From Candidatus Vallotia laricis (GTDB lineage: Bacteria > Pseudomonadota > Gammaproteobacteria > Burkholderiales > Burkholderiaceae), in assembly GCF_020541325.1 (NCBI RefSeq), contig NZ_CP047399.1, positions 186,001 through 250,000 on the forward strand: DNA of 64,000 bases, given 5' to 3'. Below the pieces are notes generated by a model. That model had not been told where the DNA came from and made no database searches. It was given only the letters and a program-made list of their open reading frames with translations. The position numbers were made by a program, and so were the translations under genes. Below, piece after piece: positions 40,663-52,403 of this stretch. How positions within the stretch are numbered: position 1 is the first letter of the stretch; the number at the start of each line of letters is the position of its first letter.

Positions 40663-41775
40663 ATGCAACTTCGTATAGATGCTCTAGAGTCACATCTCGC
40701 TAAGATGTTAGGTCGCTTGTACATCGTGTATGGCGATGAGTTGTTGCTCGTTCAAGAGGCTGTAGCACATATCCGTAGCGCAGCCCGCGCGGCCGCTTTT
40801 ACTGAGCGAAGTATACTCTCTGTCGATCGTGGTTTTGATTGGAGCTTGCTGCTTGGTGCTATGCAATCGATGTCGTTATTTGGCGAGCGGCAGATAGTCG
40901 AATTGCGCATTCCGACTCAAAAGCTAGACAAAAATAGTGGTGAGGCATTAAAGACGTTGGCGGCATTAGACAATCCCGATGCGCTAGTATTGATTACATT
41001 ACCGAGGCTAGATGTCGTAACGCAAAAGACCTCATGGTTTGCTGCATTACTTCAAGCTGGCATAGCGGTACGTATCGACACAATCGAGCGCACACAGCTA
41101 CCAAACTGGATTACTAAACGGCTCGCAGCACAGCAACAAAGCTTTGTCCCGGGTGATGAAGGTCTGCAAACATTGCACTTTATCACCGAGCGGGTTGAGG
41201 GTAACCTGCTTGCCGCCCATCAAGAAATTCAAAAACTGGGCTGGCTATATCCAGCCGGTGAATTAACGCTCAAGCAAGTGAGGGATGTAATGCTTAACGT
41301 CGCTCGCTATGATGTGTTTAGTCTCAACGAGACAATGCTCTCTGGCAATGTGCTCCGCTTATCACGGATGCTTGATGGATTGCGTGGGGCAGGTGAGACG
41401 CCGGTGTTAGTTCTTTGGGCTATTGTAGAAGAAATTCGTGCGCTGATAAGAATTAAGCGGGGGCTGACTGCCGGAAAATCATTAGCAATCTTGATGCGTG
41501 AGAATCGCGTTTGTAAGATGTGCGAAAAGCTCATGCCTCTCGCATTGCAACGCGTTAATGAATCTTTGCTTGAGCGGGCACTGTGGTTGGCGGTACGTCT
41601 AGATCGACAGATTAAAGGGCTGTGCAGCGTGGCGAGGGCAATGCATCTGAGCATCGAACCTGCTGATACATTACTGCCACCAGCGGATCCGTGGGATGGT
41701 TTATTTGATCTAGCGATGATGATTGCACAGCCCGGCGCTATAGATACTGCCGCTGTGCGAAAGATAGGCTCGTAA
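40663..41775 (+). CDS. holA: DNA polymerase III delta subunit
   Basis: Clamp-loader subunit that opens the beta clamp. 370 aa; begins MQLRIDALESHLAKMLGRLYIVYGDELLLVQEA with the delta-type nucleotide-fold start, then the clamp-binding ILSVDRGFDW-SLFGERQIVELRIP region and the helical C-terminal domain (LSRMLDGLRGAGETPVLVLWAI). Clear Burkholderia context: leuS-lptE-holA-proA. The stop codon lies in the loop of a small hairpin (TAGGCT / AGCCTA, 41765-41780). Confidence 0.93.
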   Translation: MQLRIDALESHLAKMLGRLYIVYGDELLLVQEAVAHIRSAARAAAFTERSILSVDRGFDWSLLLGAMQSMSLFGERQIVELRIPTQKLDKNSGEALKTLAALDNPDALVLITLPRLDVVTQKTSWFAALLQAGIAVRIDTIERTQLPNWITKRLAAQQQSFVPGDEGLQTLHFITERVEGNLLAAHQEIQKLGWLYPAGELTLKQVRDVMLNVARYDVFSLNETMLSGNVLRLSRMLDGLRGAGETPVLVLWAIVEEIRALIRIKRGLTAGKSLAILMRENRVCKMCEKLMPLALQRVNESLLERALWLAVRLDRQIKGLCSVARAMHLSIEPADTLLPPADPWDGLFDLAMMIAQPGAIDTAAVRKIGS

Positions 41776-41813
41776 GCCTACGGGAACTCATTCCATTGCT
41801 ACGATAGCTGATT

Positions 41814-41837
41814 AGCTGATTAGCTGATCGTAAGGCC
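41814..41837. repeat. Three tandem TAGCTGAT units
   Basis: Three perfect copies of an 8-bp unit in the holA-proA spacer; a small slippage-type repeat. Confidence 0.9.
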
Positions 41838-41909
41838 GCACAACGGTTAAATTTATGTAGACTAGGCAATTACAATTCTAATTGTATATAGCCCTGCGAG
41901 AACACAAAA

Positions 41910-43181
41910 ATGAATATTGACTGCTACATGACCGATTTAGGTCAGCGAGCACGTGCAGCATCAAGGGCAATCGCTAGTATATCGAGAGCCGCTAAGAATG
42001 CAACGCTTGAACGAATTGCGCTAGCAATCCAGGAACAATCCAGTGCTCTGCAACAAGCAAATGCGCGTGATGTCGATCGGGCGCGAGCTCACGGGCGCGA
42101 CGAGGCTTTCATCGACAGACTCACGCTGTCGGATAAAGTGCTAACAACGATGATTGAGAGCGTTCGGCAGGTTGCGGCGCTTCCTGATCCAATTGGCGAA
42201 ATTATCGGCATAAGAACTCGTCCCACGGGTATACAAGTTGGTCAGATGAGGGTACCGCTAGGTGTGATTGGTATAATTTATGAGTCTCGGCCGAATGTTA
42301 CGATTGATTCGGCCGCACTATGTCTCAAATCTGGTAATGCAGTAATCCTGCGTGGTGGATCGGAGGCAATCGCATCTAATACAGCACTTTCCATGCTAAT
42401 CTCCGAAGTGCTGCACATGAGCAGTCTACCTCGAGATGCAGTACAAGTAGTCTGTACACCGGATCGGGCAGCAGTAAGTAAGCTGATTACAATGACTGAC
42501 TATATCGACGTGATTGTACCACGTGGTGGAAAGCGCTTGATCCAAAAATTAATTAATGAAGCCCGAATACCGATGATTAAGCATCTAGACGGCATATGCC
42601 ACGTCTATGTGGACGAGAGCGCTAATATTAGCAAAGCGCTGGAAATATGCGATAACGCAAAAACGCATCGGTATGCTACTTGCAATACGATGGAAACGCT
42701 GCTTATTGGATGGAAGATCGCCCCAACTATACTGCCAATGCTTGGCAAGATATATCGGGATAAGGGGGTCGAACTACGCGTGGATAGAGATGCACGTATA
42801 ATTCTAACTGATGCCGGTATCAGGCCCATTGTAGATGCGACTGAAGCCGATTGGCACACAGAATACTTAGCACCAGTGCTTGCCATTAGAGTCGTAGATG
42901 GTATCGACGCGGCGATTAATCATATTAATGTATATGGCTCCGCGCATACTGATGCGATCGTAACTGAGCACTATGATCGTGCAATGCAGTTCCTAAGGGA
43001 GGTCGATTCAGCAAGTGTGATAGTTAATGCATCAACACGCTTCGCTGATGGCTTCGAATACGGGCTAGGTACAGAAATCGGAATTTCTAACGACAAATTA
43101 CATGCGCGCGGTCCAGTCGGACTTGAAGGGCTAACTTCACTAAAATATATCGTGTTGGGCCACGGTGAAGTGCGACAATAA
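41910..43181 (+). CDS. proA: Gamma-glutamyl phosphate reductase
   Basis: Second proline-synthesis step, reducing the ProB product to glutamate semialdehyde. 423 aa; ALDH fold with [30 protein letters not shown], the active-site cysteine in TCNTMETLL, and the C-terminal [16 protein letters not shown]. Intact, in contrast to proB at the window start. In Burkholderia it follows holA rather than lying next to proB, as here. Confidence 0.96.
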   Translation: MNIDCYMTDLGQRARAASRAIASISRAAKNATLERIALAIQEQSSALQQANARDVDRARAHGRDEAFIDRLTLSDKVLTTMIESVRQVAALPDPIGEIIGIRTRPTGIQVGQMRVPLGVIGIIYESRPNVTIDSAALCLKSGNAVILRGGSEAIASNTALSMLISEVLHMSSLPRDAVQVVCTPDRAAVSKLITMTDYIDVIVPRGGKRLIQKLINEARIPMIKHLDGICHVYVDESANISKALEICDNAKTHRYATCNTMETLLIGWKIAPTILPMLGKIYRDKGVELRVDRDARIILTDAGIRPIVDATEADWHTEYLAPVLAIRVVDGIDAAINHINVYGSAHTDAIVTEHYDRAMQFLREVDSASVIVNASTRFADGFEYGLGTEIGISNDKLHARGPVGLEGLTSLKYIVLGHGEVRQ

Positions 43182-44243
43182 AAAAGCACTATGAGTATTT
43201 TTAATATCATATGAATCGCTTCATAGTTTGCAGAACTATACGGTCTTCTATTGATTGTCGTAAATATAGCGCTCTAAGCAAGCCTGCGTAGTCGAATATT
43301 TATTGGTAGTAGCTGTTGGTAGCGCAATTTATAATACCTAATTTCTACTCTAGAGCTTTTATACACATATCGTATCTACGATAATATATATGTATAAAAG
43401 TACAATGTATAATATATTGTTTTCTATATTAGAGCAATATGCGAACTGTTACCCTGATCAGCAGTATAAAATATTTAGAAAATTTCTAGTATTTAGAGTT
43501 GTTTGGTGCGGTCGTTTTTTGGCGTGATTGTTGTAATCTTGTGTAAGGACTTGTAGCATTGCTTAGCTGTTTACTAAATATTAGTAAACTCGACATCAGA
43601 ATTATACTACTTAGATTATCTTATATCTAAGTGCAGCTAGTGTTTAACACTTACTTCCATTACATAGTTGCTACTATGCTATCTATAGACGTGGCTGTAT
43701 TTACACATAGTGTATTAGAAATGTTTAGGTATTTATACTAGATTCATACACAGTTTTTCGGAATTCTATGTAGTCTATGCTGATGAATACTCAATTATAA
43801 GCCGAAAGACAGTTGGATACGATTAAGAATCTTTAAAACGTGTGTAATGATTGCTTATTAAATAAGATACATGCCTGTATGCCATTTTTCGAAATCCTAA
43901 TTTCAAATTATCGAAATCTTCTGTAGTAGAGCTCATAGCAGAGGCACAAAATTATAAGCTAGTTTCTCTTAATAAGATATATAGAAAAATCGAGAATTAT
44001 TTAGAGGTGTGTATGCTGACACTACACTCATCCACCAAAATTATATAATAGCAATGCTAATTGCTATTATAATTCGCCCTAAGATCGATAAATATGAGAA
44101 AACTTTAATCAACCTAATTGAGTTTATTTAGACTTTCCATTAAACTCAATAACACTAAATACTAGTCTAAGCTTCTGGTCTATCTAGCGACACAGACTAT
44201 CTGGCTTCATTGCGTGTTCTGCCCGTTTCCAGGAGCGATTTTC
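43182..44243. other. Gene-free gap between proA and edd
   Basis: About 1.06 kb, strongly AT-rich, no gene remnant recognised. Inverted repeats: 43356-43400 (10-bp outer and 7-bp inner stems), 43569-43577/43581-43589 (9 bp, loop 3), 43609-43616/43625-43632 (8 bp), 44044-44055/44060-44071 (12 bp perfect, loop 4) and 44117-44126/44141-44150 (10 bp, loop 14). The edd ribosome binding site AGGAG is at 44231-44235. Confidence 0.65.
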
Positions 44244-46061
44244 ATGACTTCGTTACACACCCGGCTGACAAATGTAACTGATCGAATCATCGAGCGTAGT
44301 AAGGCAACGCGGCATGCTTATTTAACTCGGATCGAAGATGCACAGGGACAGTTTCCCGCACGTAGTGTATTATCTTGTGCCAATTTAGCTCATGGTACTG
44401 CCGGATTTGAGGGACAAGATAAAATCGCTATCCGAGCAATGCAGCATCCAAATATTGGAATTGTGTCAGCCTACAATGAGATGCTATCAGCGCATGCGCC
44501 GTACCGTAACTTTGCTGACGTTATAAAACAAGCTGCCCGCGAAGCGGGGGGGGTTGCTCAATTTGCTGGTGGTGTACCAGCGATGTGCGATGGCATCACG
44601 CAAGGTAACGCAGGAATGGAGCTATCATTATTCTCTCGCGAGACAATTGCGATGTCGACAGCGATTGCATTAACGCATAATATGTTTGATGCAGCGCTAT
44701 GCTTGGGCATTTGCGACAAAATCGTGCCCGGTTTATTGATTGGTGCATTACAATTTGGCCATTTGCCAACGATTTTCGTACCTGCAGGACCGATGACTAG
44801 TGGTTTATCTAATGATGAAAAAGCTAAAATCCGTCAGCAGTTTGCTATCGGCGCTATAGGGCGCGAGGAATTGCTCAATAGTGAAGCTCGTGCGTACCAT
44901 AGCCATGGCACCTGTACATTTTATGGAACAGCAAACTCAAACCAGCTGCTGATGGAAATCATGGGCCTGCACTTGCCGGGTGCAGCATTTGTTCATCCAT
45001 ATACGCCGCTGCGTGATGCGCTCACTGCTGAAGCAGCACGCCGCGTGTTACAGCTTACCGCTAAAGGTTCGCAGTACACGCCGATTGGTCGCGTGATTAA
45101 TGAAAAAGCAATTGTTAATGGTATTGTTGCGCTACTATCCACCGGAGGATCCACTAACCATACGCTACACTTAGTAGCAATTGCCCGAGCTGCTGGAATT
45201 ATAATTGACTGGAATGACTTTGATGACCTATCGCGTGTAGTACCGCTATTAGCGAAGATATATCCAAATGGTAAAGCAGATGTTAATGACTATCATGCAG
45301 CTGGGGGTATGGCTTTCCTCACACGCACATTACTCGAGGCTGGATTTTTGCACGATGACGTAACGACCGTTTCTGGAAATAACTTGTCATACTATTATAC
45401 GCGTGAACCAAAATTAGTCAACAGTAAATTACTCTGGATTGATGGATCACGCGAAAGCCATAATAAAGATGTTCTGCGCAGTGCTACCGAACCATTCCAG
45501 ATGGATGGCGGACTACGACTAGTGCAAGGCTCATTAGGACGAGGAATAATTAAGATTTCTGCCGTCGCATTGCGACATCGCAGTATTACTGCACCAGCTA
45601 TCGTCTTTGATTCACAAGAGGGTGTGCAAGCTGCTTTCGATCGTGGTGATCTAGATCGCGATTGTGTCGTTGTAGTACGATTCCAGGGAGCAAGGGCTAA
45701 TGGAATGCCAGAGCTGCACCAGCTCACGCCGTTACTAGGGGTTTTGCAAGATAAAGGTTTTAGCGTAGCACTGATAACTGACGGCAGAATGTCGGGCGCT
45801 TCAGGAAAGGTGCCGGCAGTTATTCATTTATCACCCGAAGCTCTTCTAAATGGCCCGATTAGTAAAGTACGTAGTGGCGATATAATTACACTTGATGCAG
45901 AGGCTGGAAAACTAGACGTAGATGCGGCAGAGTGGGCATCTCGCATGAGCGAAAAGCCTATAATACATTCCTATCAGGATAAGCTTGGCTTTGGTCGAGA
46001 GCTGTTCGGTATTTTCCGTGCGGCAGCGCTACCCGCTGAGCAAGGGGCTTCAGTTTTTTAG
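44244..46061 (+). CDS. edd: 6-phosphogluconate dehydratase (Entner-Doudoroff)
   Basis: Iron-sulfur enzyme converting 6-phosphogluconate to KDPG. 605 aa from ATG 44244 with AGGAG eight bases upstream. IlvD/Edd-family motifs: [60 protein letters not shown] and [16 protein letters not shown]; cysteines in MCDG, ICDK and GTCTF can hold the cluster. A G8 run (44546-44553) encodes a Gly-Gly in [10 protein letters not shown]. Followed by eda after 52 bp, so this glycolytic route is complete at the Edd and Eda steps. Confidence 0.96.
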   Translation: MTSLHTRLTNVTDRIIERSKATRHAYLTRIEDAQGQFPARSVLSCANLAHGTAGFEGQDKIAIRAMQHPNIGIVSAYNEMLSAHAPYRNFADVIKQAAREAGGVAQFAGGVPAMCDGITQGNAGMELSLFSRETIAMSTAIALTHNMFDAALCLGICDKIVPGLLIGALQFGHLPTIFVPAGPMTSGLSNDEKAKIRQQFAIGAIGREELLNSEARAYHSHGTCTFYGTANSNQLLMEIMGLHLPGAAFVHPYTPLRDALTAEAARRVLQLTAKGSQYTPIGRVINEKAIVNGIVALLSTGGSTNHTLHLVAIARAAGIIIDWNDFDDLSRVVPLLAKIYPNGKADVNDYHAAGGMAFLTRTLLEAGFLHDDVTTVSGNNLSYYYTREPKLVNSKLLWIDGSRESHNKDVLRSATEPFQMDGGLRLVQGSLGRGIIKISAVALRHRSITAPAIVFDSQEGVQAAFDRGDLDRDCVVVVRFQGARANGMPELHQLTPLLGVLQDKGFSVALITDGRMSGASGKVPAVIHLSPEALLNGPISKVRSGDIITLDAEAGKLDVDAAEWASRMSEKPIIHSYQDKLGFGRELFGIFRAAALPAEQGASVF

Positions 46062-46113
46062 CGAGATAACAAATGAAGGTATCGTCTCATTTTAAACTAT
46101 AGGAAAACTACAG

Positions 46114-46749
46114 ATGAAATCCGTAGGTGAAATTATGCGGATAGGGCCGGTTATCCCAGTTCTAACACTTGAGTCAGTAGAACAGTGCGAGCAAGTCGTG
46201 CATGCACTATATGAGGGTGGGGTAAGAGTTCTAGAAATTACTTTACGAACCGCTGTCGGCCTGAAAGCAATTGAGCATGCATCGAAGTTTGCCTCGGATA
46301 TTGTTGTAGGTGTTGGTACGATCACTACTACCACACAGGTTAAAGAAGCTAAGCGCGCTGGCGCCACATTCGGTGTATCACCTGGACTTACGCACGCCCT
46401 TCATGCGGCTGCTAAAGATATTGACTTACCGTTACTTCCTGGCGTGATGACGCCCTCTGATATTCTGCGGGCGCTTTCGCTTGGCTATGATACGGTAAAG
46501 TTTTTTCCTGCACAGCAGGCTGGCGGGTTAGATATGCTACGAGCATTTAGTGGTCCTTTTCCGACATTACAGTTTTGTCCGACCGGCGGCATCACGCAGG
46601 AGTCAGTAAGAAGCTTCCTTGATTTACCTAATGTGATTTGTGTGGGTGGCTCTTGGCTTACTCCTACAGCAGCAATAATTTCCCAAAACTGGGGAGAAGT
46701 AACACGTTTAGCACATGCGGCAAGTCAACTAGCTCGGCTTAATACCTAG
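46114..46749 (+). CDS. eda: KDPG aldolase
   Basis: Splits 2-keto-3-deoxy-6-phosphogluconate into pyruvate and GAP. 211 aa TIM barrel; Glu41 in VLEITLRT and the Schiff-base Lys129 in DTVKFFPAQ are present, along with GVGTITTTTQV, FGVSPGLT, LLPGVMTPSD and CPTGGI. An AGGAAA site precedes ATG 46114. Its product GAP feeds GapA. Confidence 0.96.
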   Translation: MKSVGEIMRIGPVIPVLTLESVEQCEQVVHALYEGGVRVLEITLRTAVGLKAIEHASKFASDIVVGVGTITTTTQVKEAKRAGATFGVSPGLTHALHAAAKDIDLPLLPGVMTPSDILRALSLGYDTVKFFPAQQAGGLDMLRAFSGPFPTLQFCPTGGITQESVRSFLDLPNVICVGGSWLTPTAAIISQNWGEVTRLAHAASQLARLNT

Positions 46750-49443
46750 AGAACTAGCCATTAAACTCAGATAAGTGCCACGAGATTAAAATAGAGAGAA
46801 ATTAGCGAATACGTTAGTACCTGTATATAAAATATATATAACCCTCGAAAGAGAAAACATATAGTATTAAGTAATATATCTAGGATAAATTATTGGAAAT
46901 AATCGTTTCGTTAGTTAATCTTAATATTCTTACTTTATTTTTTCTCTTACTTAAGACATGCCTAAAATAGTAGAATAATAATCTTTAGTATATGCTAATA
47001 AATGTTTGTATTTTTATACAAAAAATGTATATTCAGATTCGACATAAATAGCATTTCAAACTTTACGTTCGGAAATCGCGTAGTAAAAGTAAGCATACTC
47101 TCTTCAGCTTGCTTCGTACTCCTGACTAGGGATAGTTTATTGCAATAGTACCATTATCGTTTTTTGTTCTTATATAAATTGGATGGTATTTAATAGTGTA
47201 AAAAATCCTATAAATTTTTTACAGACTAACTTAAATAGTACTTAATCTAGCCTGGACTATATTTAACGTGCGGACCATGCTTAAGATTTATATAAAAAAC
47301 CGAAACAATAGTAAGCATGTGTTCATGCAAAAAATCTAAAACTATATTTGTATATACAACTTTAAGCAAATAGATTTATCTATCTGTTTTATAGAAATAG
47401 TGTACTAGCCTAAGTATATCTATCTTAGGCTAGTACCGTAGATTACCATCTTATTCACCTATAAAAATATAAATAAGCTTTAAGCACTAAAACTAGTAAG
47501 AGTAAGTAATTAAATATAACAATATAAATTATGTCTATATATCAGCCTCCAGCTAATATATAGACATAATTTATAATCAACAAATTTCTATCCTCGTTAA
47601 TAGACGCATAAGACTAACAGATTCTATTTTCTACACGCTGTTTTGTTATTAGCCTAGCTATAAATCCTACAATTTCTTGATAAAATGCCTGTTAAGGGAA
47701 ACATTCGAAAAACTATTTCTATACCTATATGAAAAATCAATTTTAAGGTTTAGTTAACTGCATAAATAATAGAGCTGATTAAAAACAAAATATTATAGTT
47801 GATGCGATTTAAACCGTTATGTCACTGCATCATTTACCTAGTAGATTTTAACTACTGATAACAAAAATTGTTATCTCACCTATATGGGAAATATGGGACA
47901 TTAGCTTGTAACAAGATCGAGAATAATCAATGTAGTCTTATTTAACAAGGCAAAAGAAGTCTAGGATTAAATAAAAATAGCATTTTTCTAATTGAAATAT
48001 ATTCAGAATAATTTTTATAAAAAACTGACAATTTACTCGAAATTAAGGCATCACCGACGCACGAATTAATCGGAGTTTTACAGTACTTCAAATAGAGTAT
48101 AAATAGTCTAATAATAAATTGTTATATGCTGTATATGTAGTTTACAAAAAATAGGTTACGCCCTAATTATTAATTAATATTAGTAGGTCTATCAAATAAA
48201 TATAATTAATGTTACTTGGTGCTTCCGAATACTAATTGTCTGATTTAAAATACAAAGTTATGTTATTAAACAGCATCGCTAACAAGAGATTTATTTATGA
48301 CCTCAATAGTATATCGTACTGGGTACGACGATGCGTGGTGTATTATCTCATTCATATAGAGTCAAGCGCGCAAACGATCAGCTGAACTAGACCTGATGGT
48401 GCCCTTACTGCATTGAATCAAAGTTAAACTAAACGTAATTATCAAATTTACCCACCGTATTGCTATTACCTAATATAATTGCTGTAGCATTGTGCACATA
48501 GAAATTTTTTTCCGAAATTTCATCATATAAAATTGACCACTTATTAAATCGGGAATTGCGTTGAATATGAAATCATTTTTTAAATTTTACGGAAAATATA
48601 AGGTAAGTCTTTTAATCAATTACTTTTCCGAAAAATATAGTCGATAGTAAAATCACAGAAATACACGTACTCGCATATATTTCAACTTAGCTCAAGCAGC
48701 TATACAGGCTACTAATGCATACGTGAAAAACTCGTACTGCCTCAGTATATTTCGTTAAATAAACGATGGGAACAGATTATTACTGCCATATCTCCTTCTA
48801 TATAATTAACACACTAACTACGCCGAAATTCGAAAAGTAAGATGGGTAATAACATAATCTTAGATAACATTATATCGCGCGATAGTCGCGCAGTATTGCG
48901 CAAAAGTAATATTTCAAATAATGGGAACCGATAGATGTTATCGTACCCCCCCCCGTTTTTTGCATCACCCCAGGTTACTGGGAACTTACTTACGCAAATG
49001 GCGCAATAATTACCCGCTAGCATCCATATTAATGTTATTAACATACAATATTCGTATTCTTATGTGTGTTTATTCTTAATGTTCAGCTCCATCAGATTCG
49101 AATCCGTCTCTCTTATCAAGAGATGCTGACAACGTTCTAGTCACAGATCACATGCAGATCTACTTAAATTACCGTATGATCTACGGTAATCCTATAAGTA
49201 ATGTAATATCGTAATTCGACTTATTTGTCTTTGGAGTATATAAGAGACTTGTGTAAATAAGATACACACGATAGTGCTAATAGTATTTACAGCTTGAATG
49301 TTTATTAGAAACTAAACCACAAATAATCGCCATAGCATATCTAGGCTGCATAGCTTACTTAGGCATATTAATGCAATTCGTTATGCCACATGCTTTTATC
49401 AAGGGCCGCCCCTGTTAAACCCTACCCCCCTCCATTCTGTGCT
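46750..49443. other. 2.7-kb gene desert
   Basis: Largest gap in the window, extremely AT-rich, with no credible gene on either strand; Burkholderia has pilT upstream of yggS, but no trace is readable. Inverted repeats: 47402-47414/47424-47436 (13 bp, loop 9), 47524-47542/47556-47574 (19 bp perfect, loop 13), 47867-47874/47878-47885 (8 bp) and 49168-49176/49182-49190 (9 bp, loop 5). A C9 tract is at 48946-48954. Confidence 0.65.
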
Positions 49444-50148
49444 ATGTTCTCTATTATTGCGAAAAACTTGGAGGTAGTTCGCCGCCGTATTTCGGCGATA
49501 TCTATAGCTTCCGGTCGTGATGCAGCGACCGTACAATTGCTTGCTGTATCGAAGACTTTTTCAGCCGATGACATACGCGCAGCGTATACAGCGGGCCAGA
49601 AAGCCTTCGGTGAAAACTATATGCGCGAGGCATTAGACAAAATCGCCGAATTGCATCTGTTACGTGGGTTGATTGAATGGCATTTTATTGGTCCGATACA
49701 GTCAAATAAAACGCGTGCGATTGCTGAACAATTTGACTGGGTTCATTCGATAGATCGACTTAAAATTGCCCGCCGACTATCAGAGCAACGGCCTACTCAT
49801 TTACCGCCGCTTAATGTGTGCATACAAGTAAACATTAGCGGCGAAGCATCTAAAGGCGGAGTTGCACCTAGTGATATCGCTGCACTAGTATGTGACGTTG
49901 CATTACTTCCTCGGCTTCGAGTACGAGGACTGATGTCTATCCCTGAGCCAATATTTGGGTTACACATCCAGTGCACTCCACACCGAAGATTGCGAGAATT
50001 ATTTAATGCTATCAATGCGCAGGGTCTTAATCTTGATACGCTATCGATGGGTATGTCCACCGATTTCAGTGCAGCTATCCTAGAGGGTGCAACGATTATA
50101 CGAGTCGGTACCGCGATTTTTGGGACGAGAACTTATCTAGCTCACTAA
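49444..50148 (+). CDS. yggS: PLP-binding protein YggS/PLPBP family
   Basis: Pyridoxal-phosphate homeostasis protein with an alanine-racemase-like barrel. 234 aa from ATG 49444; an upstream in-frame start adds a proline-rich stretch with no homology. The PLP lysine is in LLAVSKTF, followed by FGENYMREALDKI, WHFIGPIQSNKTR, VNISGEASKGG, GLMSIPEP and SMGMSTDFSAAI. Start of proC follows the stop by 11 bp, the widespread yggS-proC arrangement. Confidence 0.95.
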   Translation: MFSIIAKNLEVVRRRISAISIASGRDAATVQLLAVSKTFSADDIRAAYTAGQKAFGENYMREALDKIAELHLLRGLIEWHFIGPIQSNKTRAIAEQFDWVHSIDRLKIARRLSEQRPTHLPPLNVCIQVNISGEASKGGVAPSDIAALVCDVALLPRLRVRGLMSIPEPIFGLHIQCTPHRRLRELFNAINAQGLNLDTLSMGMSTDFSAAILEGATIIRVGTAIFGTRTYLAH

Positions 50149-50159
50149 ACAGAATTTTT

Positions 50160-50969
50160 ATGAAAATAATATTTATTGGCGCGGGTAATATGGCTAATGC
50201 GCTAATCGGCGGGATACTCAAGCGAGGAATCCCATCATCCAATCTTCACGCTATTGACCCATTAGCCAACGCGCGTGTGCGTTTAGAGAAGCGATATCTA
50301 GTGCAGACCAGTGAGACTATAGATTCTACGATCGTTAACTATGACGTGATTATCATTGCAGTTAAACCACAGATGATAAAAATCGTGAGCGAATCACTCG
50401 CTCCGTGGCTGAGTGCACAATTAATTATTAGCGTTGCAGCCGGTATACGTGCGGCAGATATATCAAATTGGCTAAACAGATACCCACGCGTAGTGCGAGC
50501 GATGCCTAATACTTCCGCTTTAATTGGTATTGGTGTAACTGGATTAACAGCACTACAAGGTGTGGGTGATGCTGACCGATATCTTGCCGAGCAGGTGTTT
50601 CGGATGGTCGGCAAGATCGTATGGTGTGAGGATGAATCAAAAATGGATGCAGTAACAGCTATCTCTGGTAGTGGTCCTGCCTATGTATTCTACTTCATTG
50701 CTGCTATGCAGCGCGCTGCATGTGAGCTAGGACTTAACGACAAACAGGCTAGCGATTTGGTACTTACCACATTCTCTGGCGCTGCTCAACTAGCTACTCA
50801 ATCAGATGAATCTTCTGGTACTCTGCTGGAGCGCGTGGTCTCAGAAAGTGGTACAACAATCGCCGCACTCAAGTCCTTTGAAGCCGATAGTATTAGTGCT
50901 GCTATTGTACGCGGAGTGTTAGCGGCTCACACTCAAGCGATACAAATAGGCGCTACGTTCCGAAAATAA
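50160..50969 (+). CDS. proC: Pyrroline-5-carboxylate reductase
   Basis: Last step of proline synthesis. 269 aa; Rossmann start IFIGAGNMANALIGGIL, VKPQM, RAMPNTSALIGIGVTG, and the C-terminal substrate domain AISGSGPAYVFYFI and SESGTTIAALKSFE. Probably cotranscribed with yggS. Confidence 0.97.
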   Translation: MKIIFIGAGNMANALIGGILKRGIPSSNLHAIDPLANARVRLEKRYLVQTSETIDSTIVNYDVIIIAVKPQMIKIVSESLAPWLSAQLIISVAAGIRAADISNWLNRYPRVVRAMPNTSALIGIGVTGLTALQGVGDADRYLAEQVFRMVGKIVWCEDESKMDAVTAISGSGPAYVFYFIAAMQRAACELGLNDKQASDLVLTTFSGAAQLATQSDESSGTLLERVVSESGTTIAALKSFEADSISAAIVRGVLAAHTQAIQIGATFRK

Positions 50970-51479
50970 TAGACTGGCAATACCTGCTTAGAGCATCGTT
51001 TTTATATAAAAGTAAAGAGAGATTATACTGAATAAATACCCTCTGGTTACACAGGAAAACACTACGCGTAGTCGTAGCTTATAATATAATGATAATTATG
51101 CAGCTAAGTGCACTTGTTTTATTGGTCTAGCTTAGAATACAAAAGTTAATGCAGATGTAAAATACTAATTTCGGTGCTATGATTTCGATCTACCATCACG
51201 TAAGTGCATCGTAAGCGACTAACTAACACGATCTTGAGTAGCATTAACTATGCGAGTAGCAGCACATAATCTTAGATCTCAGGGAACCACATTTAGATCC
51301 CAAGGCTAAACGCAATATCTAAGTTCGCTTATAGCATCGCATAAAAGTGCTGCATAAACGGTACTGTTTATCATAAACAACATCATGATAGATAGGCATT
51401 TAGCTAAAAGCTTAGGGGCAGGATTATATCTATATAGAACGACCCCCAAGCACCCAGTCAAACATACCCTCTATTATAC
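50970..51479. other. Gap between proC and the recG remnant
   Basis: About 510 bp; the position corresponds to the lost C-terminal half of recG on the minus strand, but no helicase motif is readable. Nothing else recognised. Confidence 0.45.
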
Positions 51480-52160
51480 ACCTAGCGATTTCGGCTAGTT
51501 CACAATTTAATAGATATTGTTCAGCTAGAAGTTGAGTAAAAGTCATGAGTACCACCTGATTCCGGCATCAATCAACTGAGTTTCAGCGAGCGCTGCAACT
51601 ACTGTCTTTCCGATTCCCATATCACCACATAGTAATCGATTCATCGGGTGAGTTTCATCCAGGTCTGCGGCAATTTTCTAGCTGGCGTGCTAATATTCGT
51701 GGTTTTATGAAATATAAATGCAGCTTGCAATTGCGTGATAAGCGGATCGCGGAAAGCGCTGGTGCTGTAATGTAAACGTCGCTTATCATAAACAAGCAGC
51801 ATGGAAAATCGCAAGTAATTCCTTAAACTTAATTCGTAACCGGGCTGGGTGAGTAGGTTTATCAAGCCAGAAATGTCTCAACAATCCGCGGCGATTTAGC
51901 GATGTGGTTAATAGACGATTTTACCTTCGACATGCGCAGTCATGCCAGGTAGAAGTTTAATAATCGGCATCAATTTTATATAATCCTCATATCGAATTAG
52001 AAAGTGCTGTATCAAATCGATATCTCGTATCAACCCAAGCCGAACCAGTTTTTTATAAGGCTTACTGCCTAATTTATTAGCGGGCTGGGCTAGAAGGGCG
52101 GTATCAGGTTCAGCTAGAACTTTGGTAACAGTGTGTCCCTCACAGCTTTGCCAGTACTCT
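51480..52160 (-). pseudogene. recG: ATP-dependent DNA helicase RecG, degraded
   Basis: Minus-strand fragments of RecG lie in correct order but different frames. The wedge-domain start reads KLVRLGLIRDIDL (near 52013-52039). RYEDYIKLMP...LLPGMTAHVEG (near 51925-51994) follows after a frameshift and ends at a stop. A further piece has LSLRNYLRFSMLLVYDKRR, then the Walker A region NRLLCGDMGIGKTVVAA (near 51590-51640) in another frame, and a motif Ia piece LLAEQY (51514-51528). About 330 bp between the wedge and the ATPase part are missing, and the rest of the helicase is gone. The position before queA is its normal Burkholderia place. Confidence 0.88.
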
Positions 52161-52403
52161 GCATGTCGCAGCTTATAAGAAGATTGTACCCTCTAGGAGG
52201 GAGTACTATGTGCTAATAGCTCAGCGTAATATCGACTATTATAAGATGATTAGGCACTGTGTCACATCAGTTAATTTCTGGATAACATAGTTTTCGACTA
52301 ATAGGATAAAGCAAGATATCACGATATCGTAAGTATAATATTTTATTGTCATAATTCCACACTGTGCATCAGGGTAATGGTGCTATCCTACCCAGCTAAT
52401 TTT
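52161..52403. other. Spacer upstream of queA
   Basis: No gene. It contains the eroded 5-prime end of recG and must include the queA promoter, which I cannot place; there is a GAGGGAG stretch near 52196. Confidence 0.4.

Noticed and set aside
48814-49044. 76-codon minus-strand open frame as a pilT remnant
   Set aside because: No Walker motif or other PilT feature; part of it is encoded by the C9 tract.
49081-49140. Possible tRNA T-arm (GATTCGAATCC) on the plus strand
   Set aside because: The flanking bases do not pair as a T stem, and no anticodon or acceptor arm is present.
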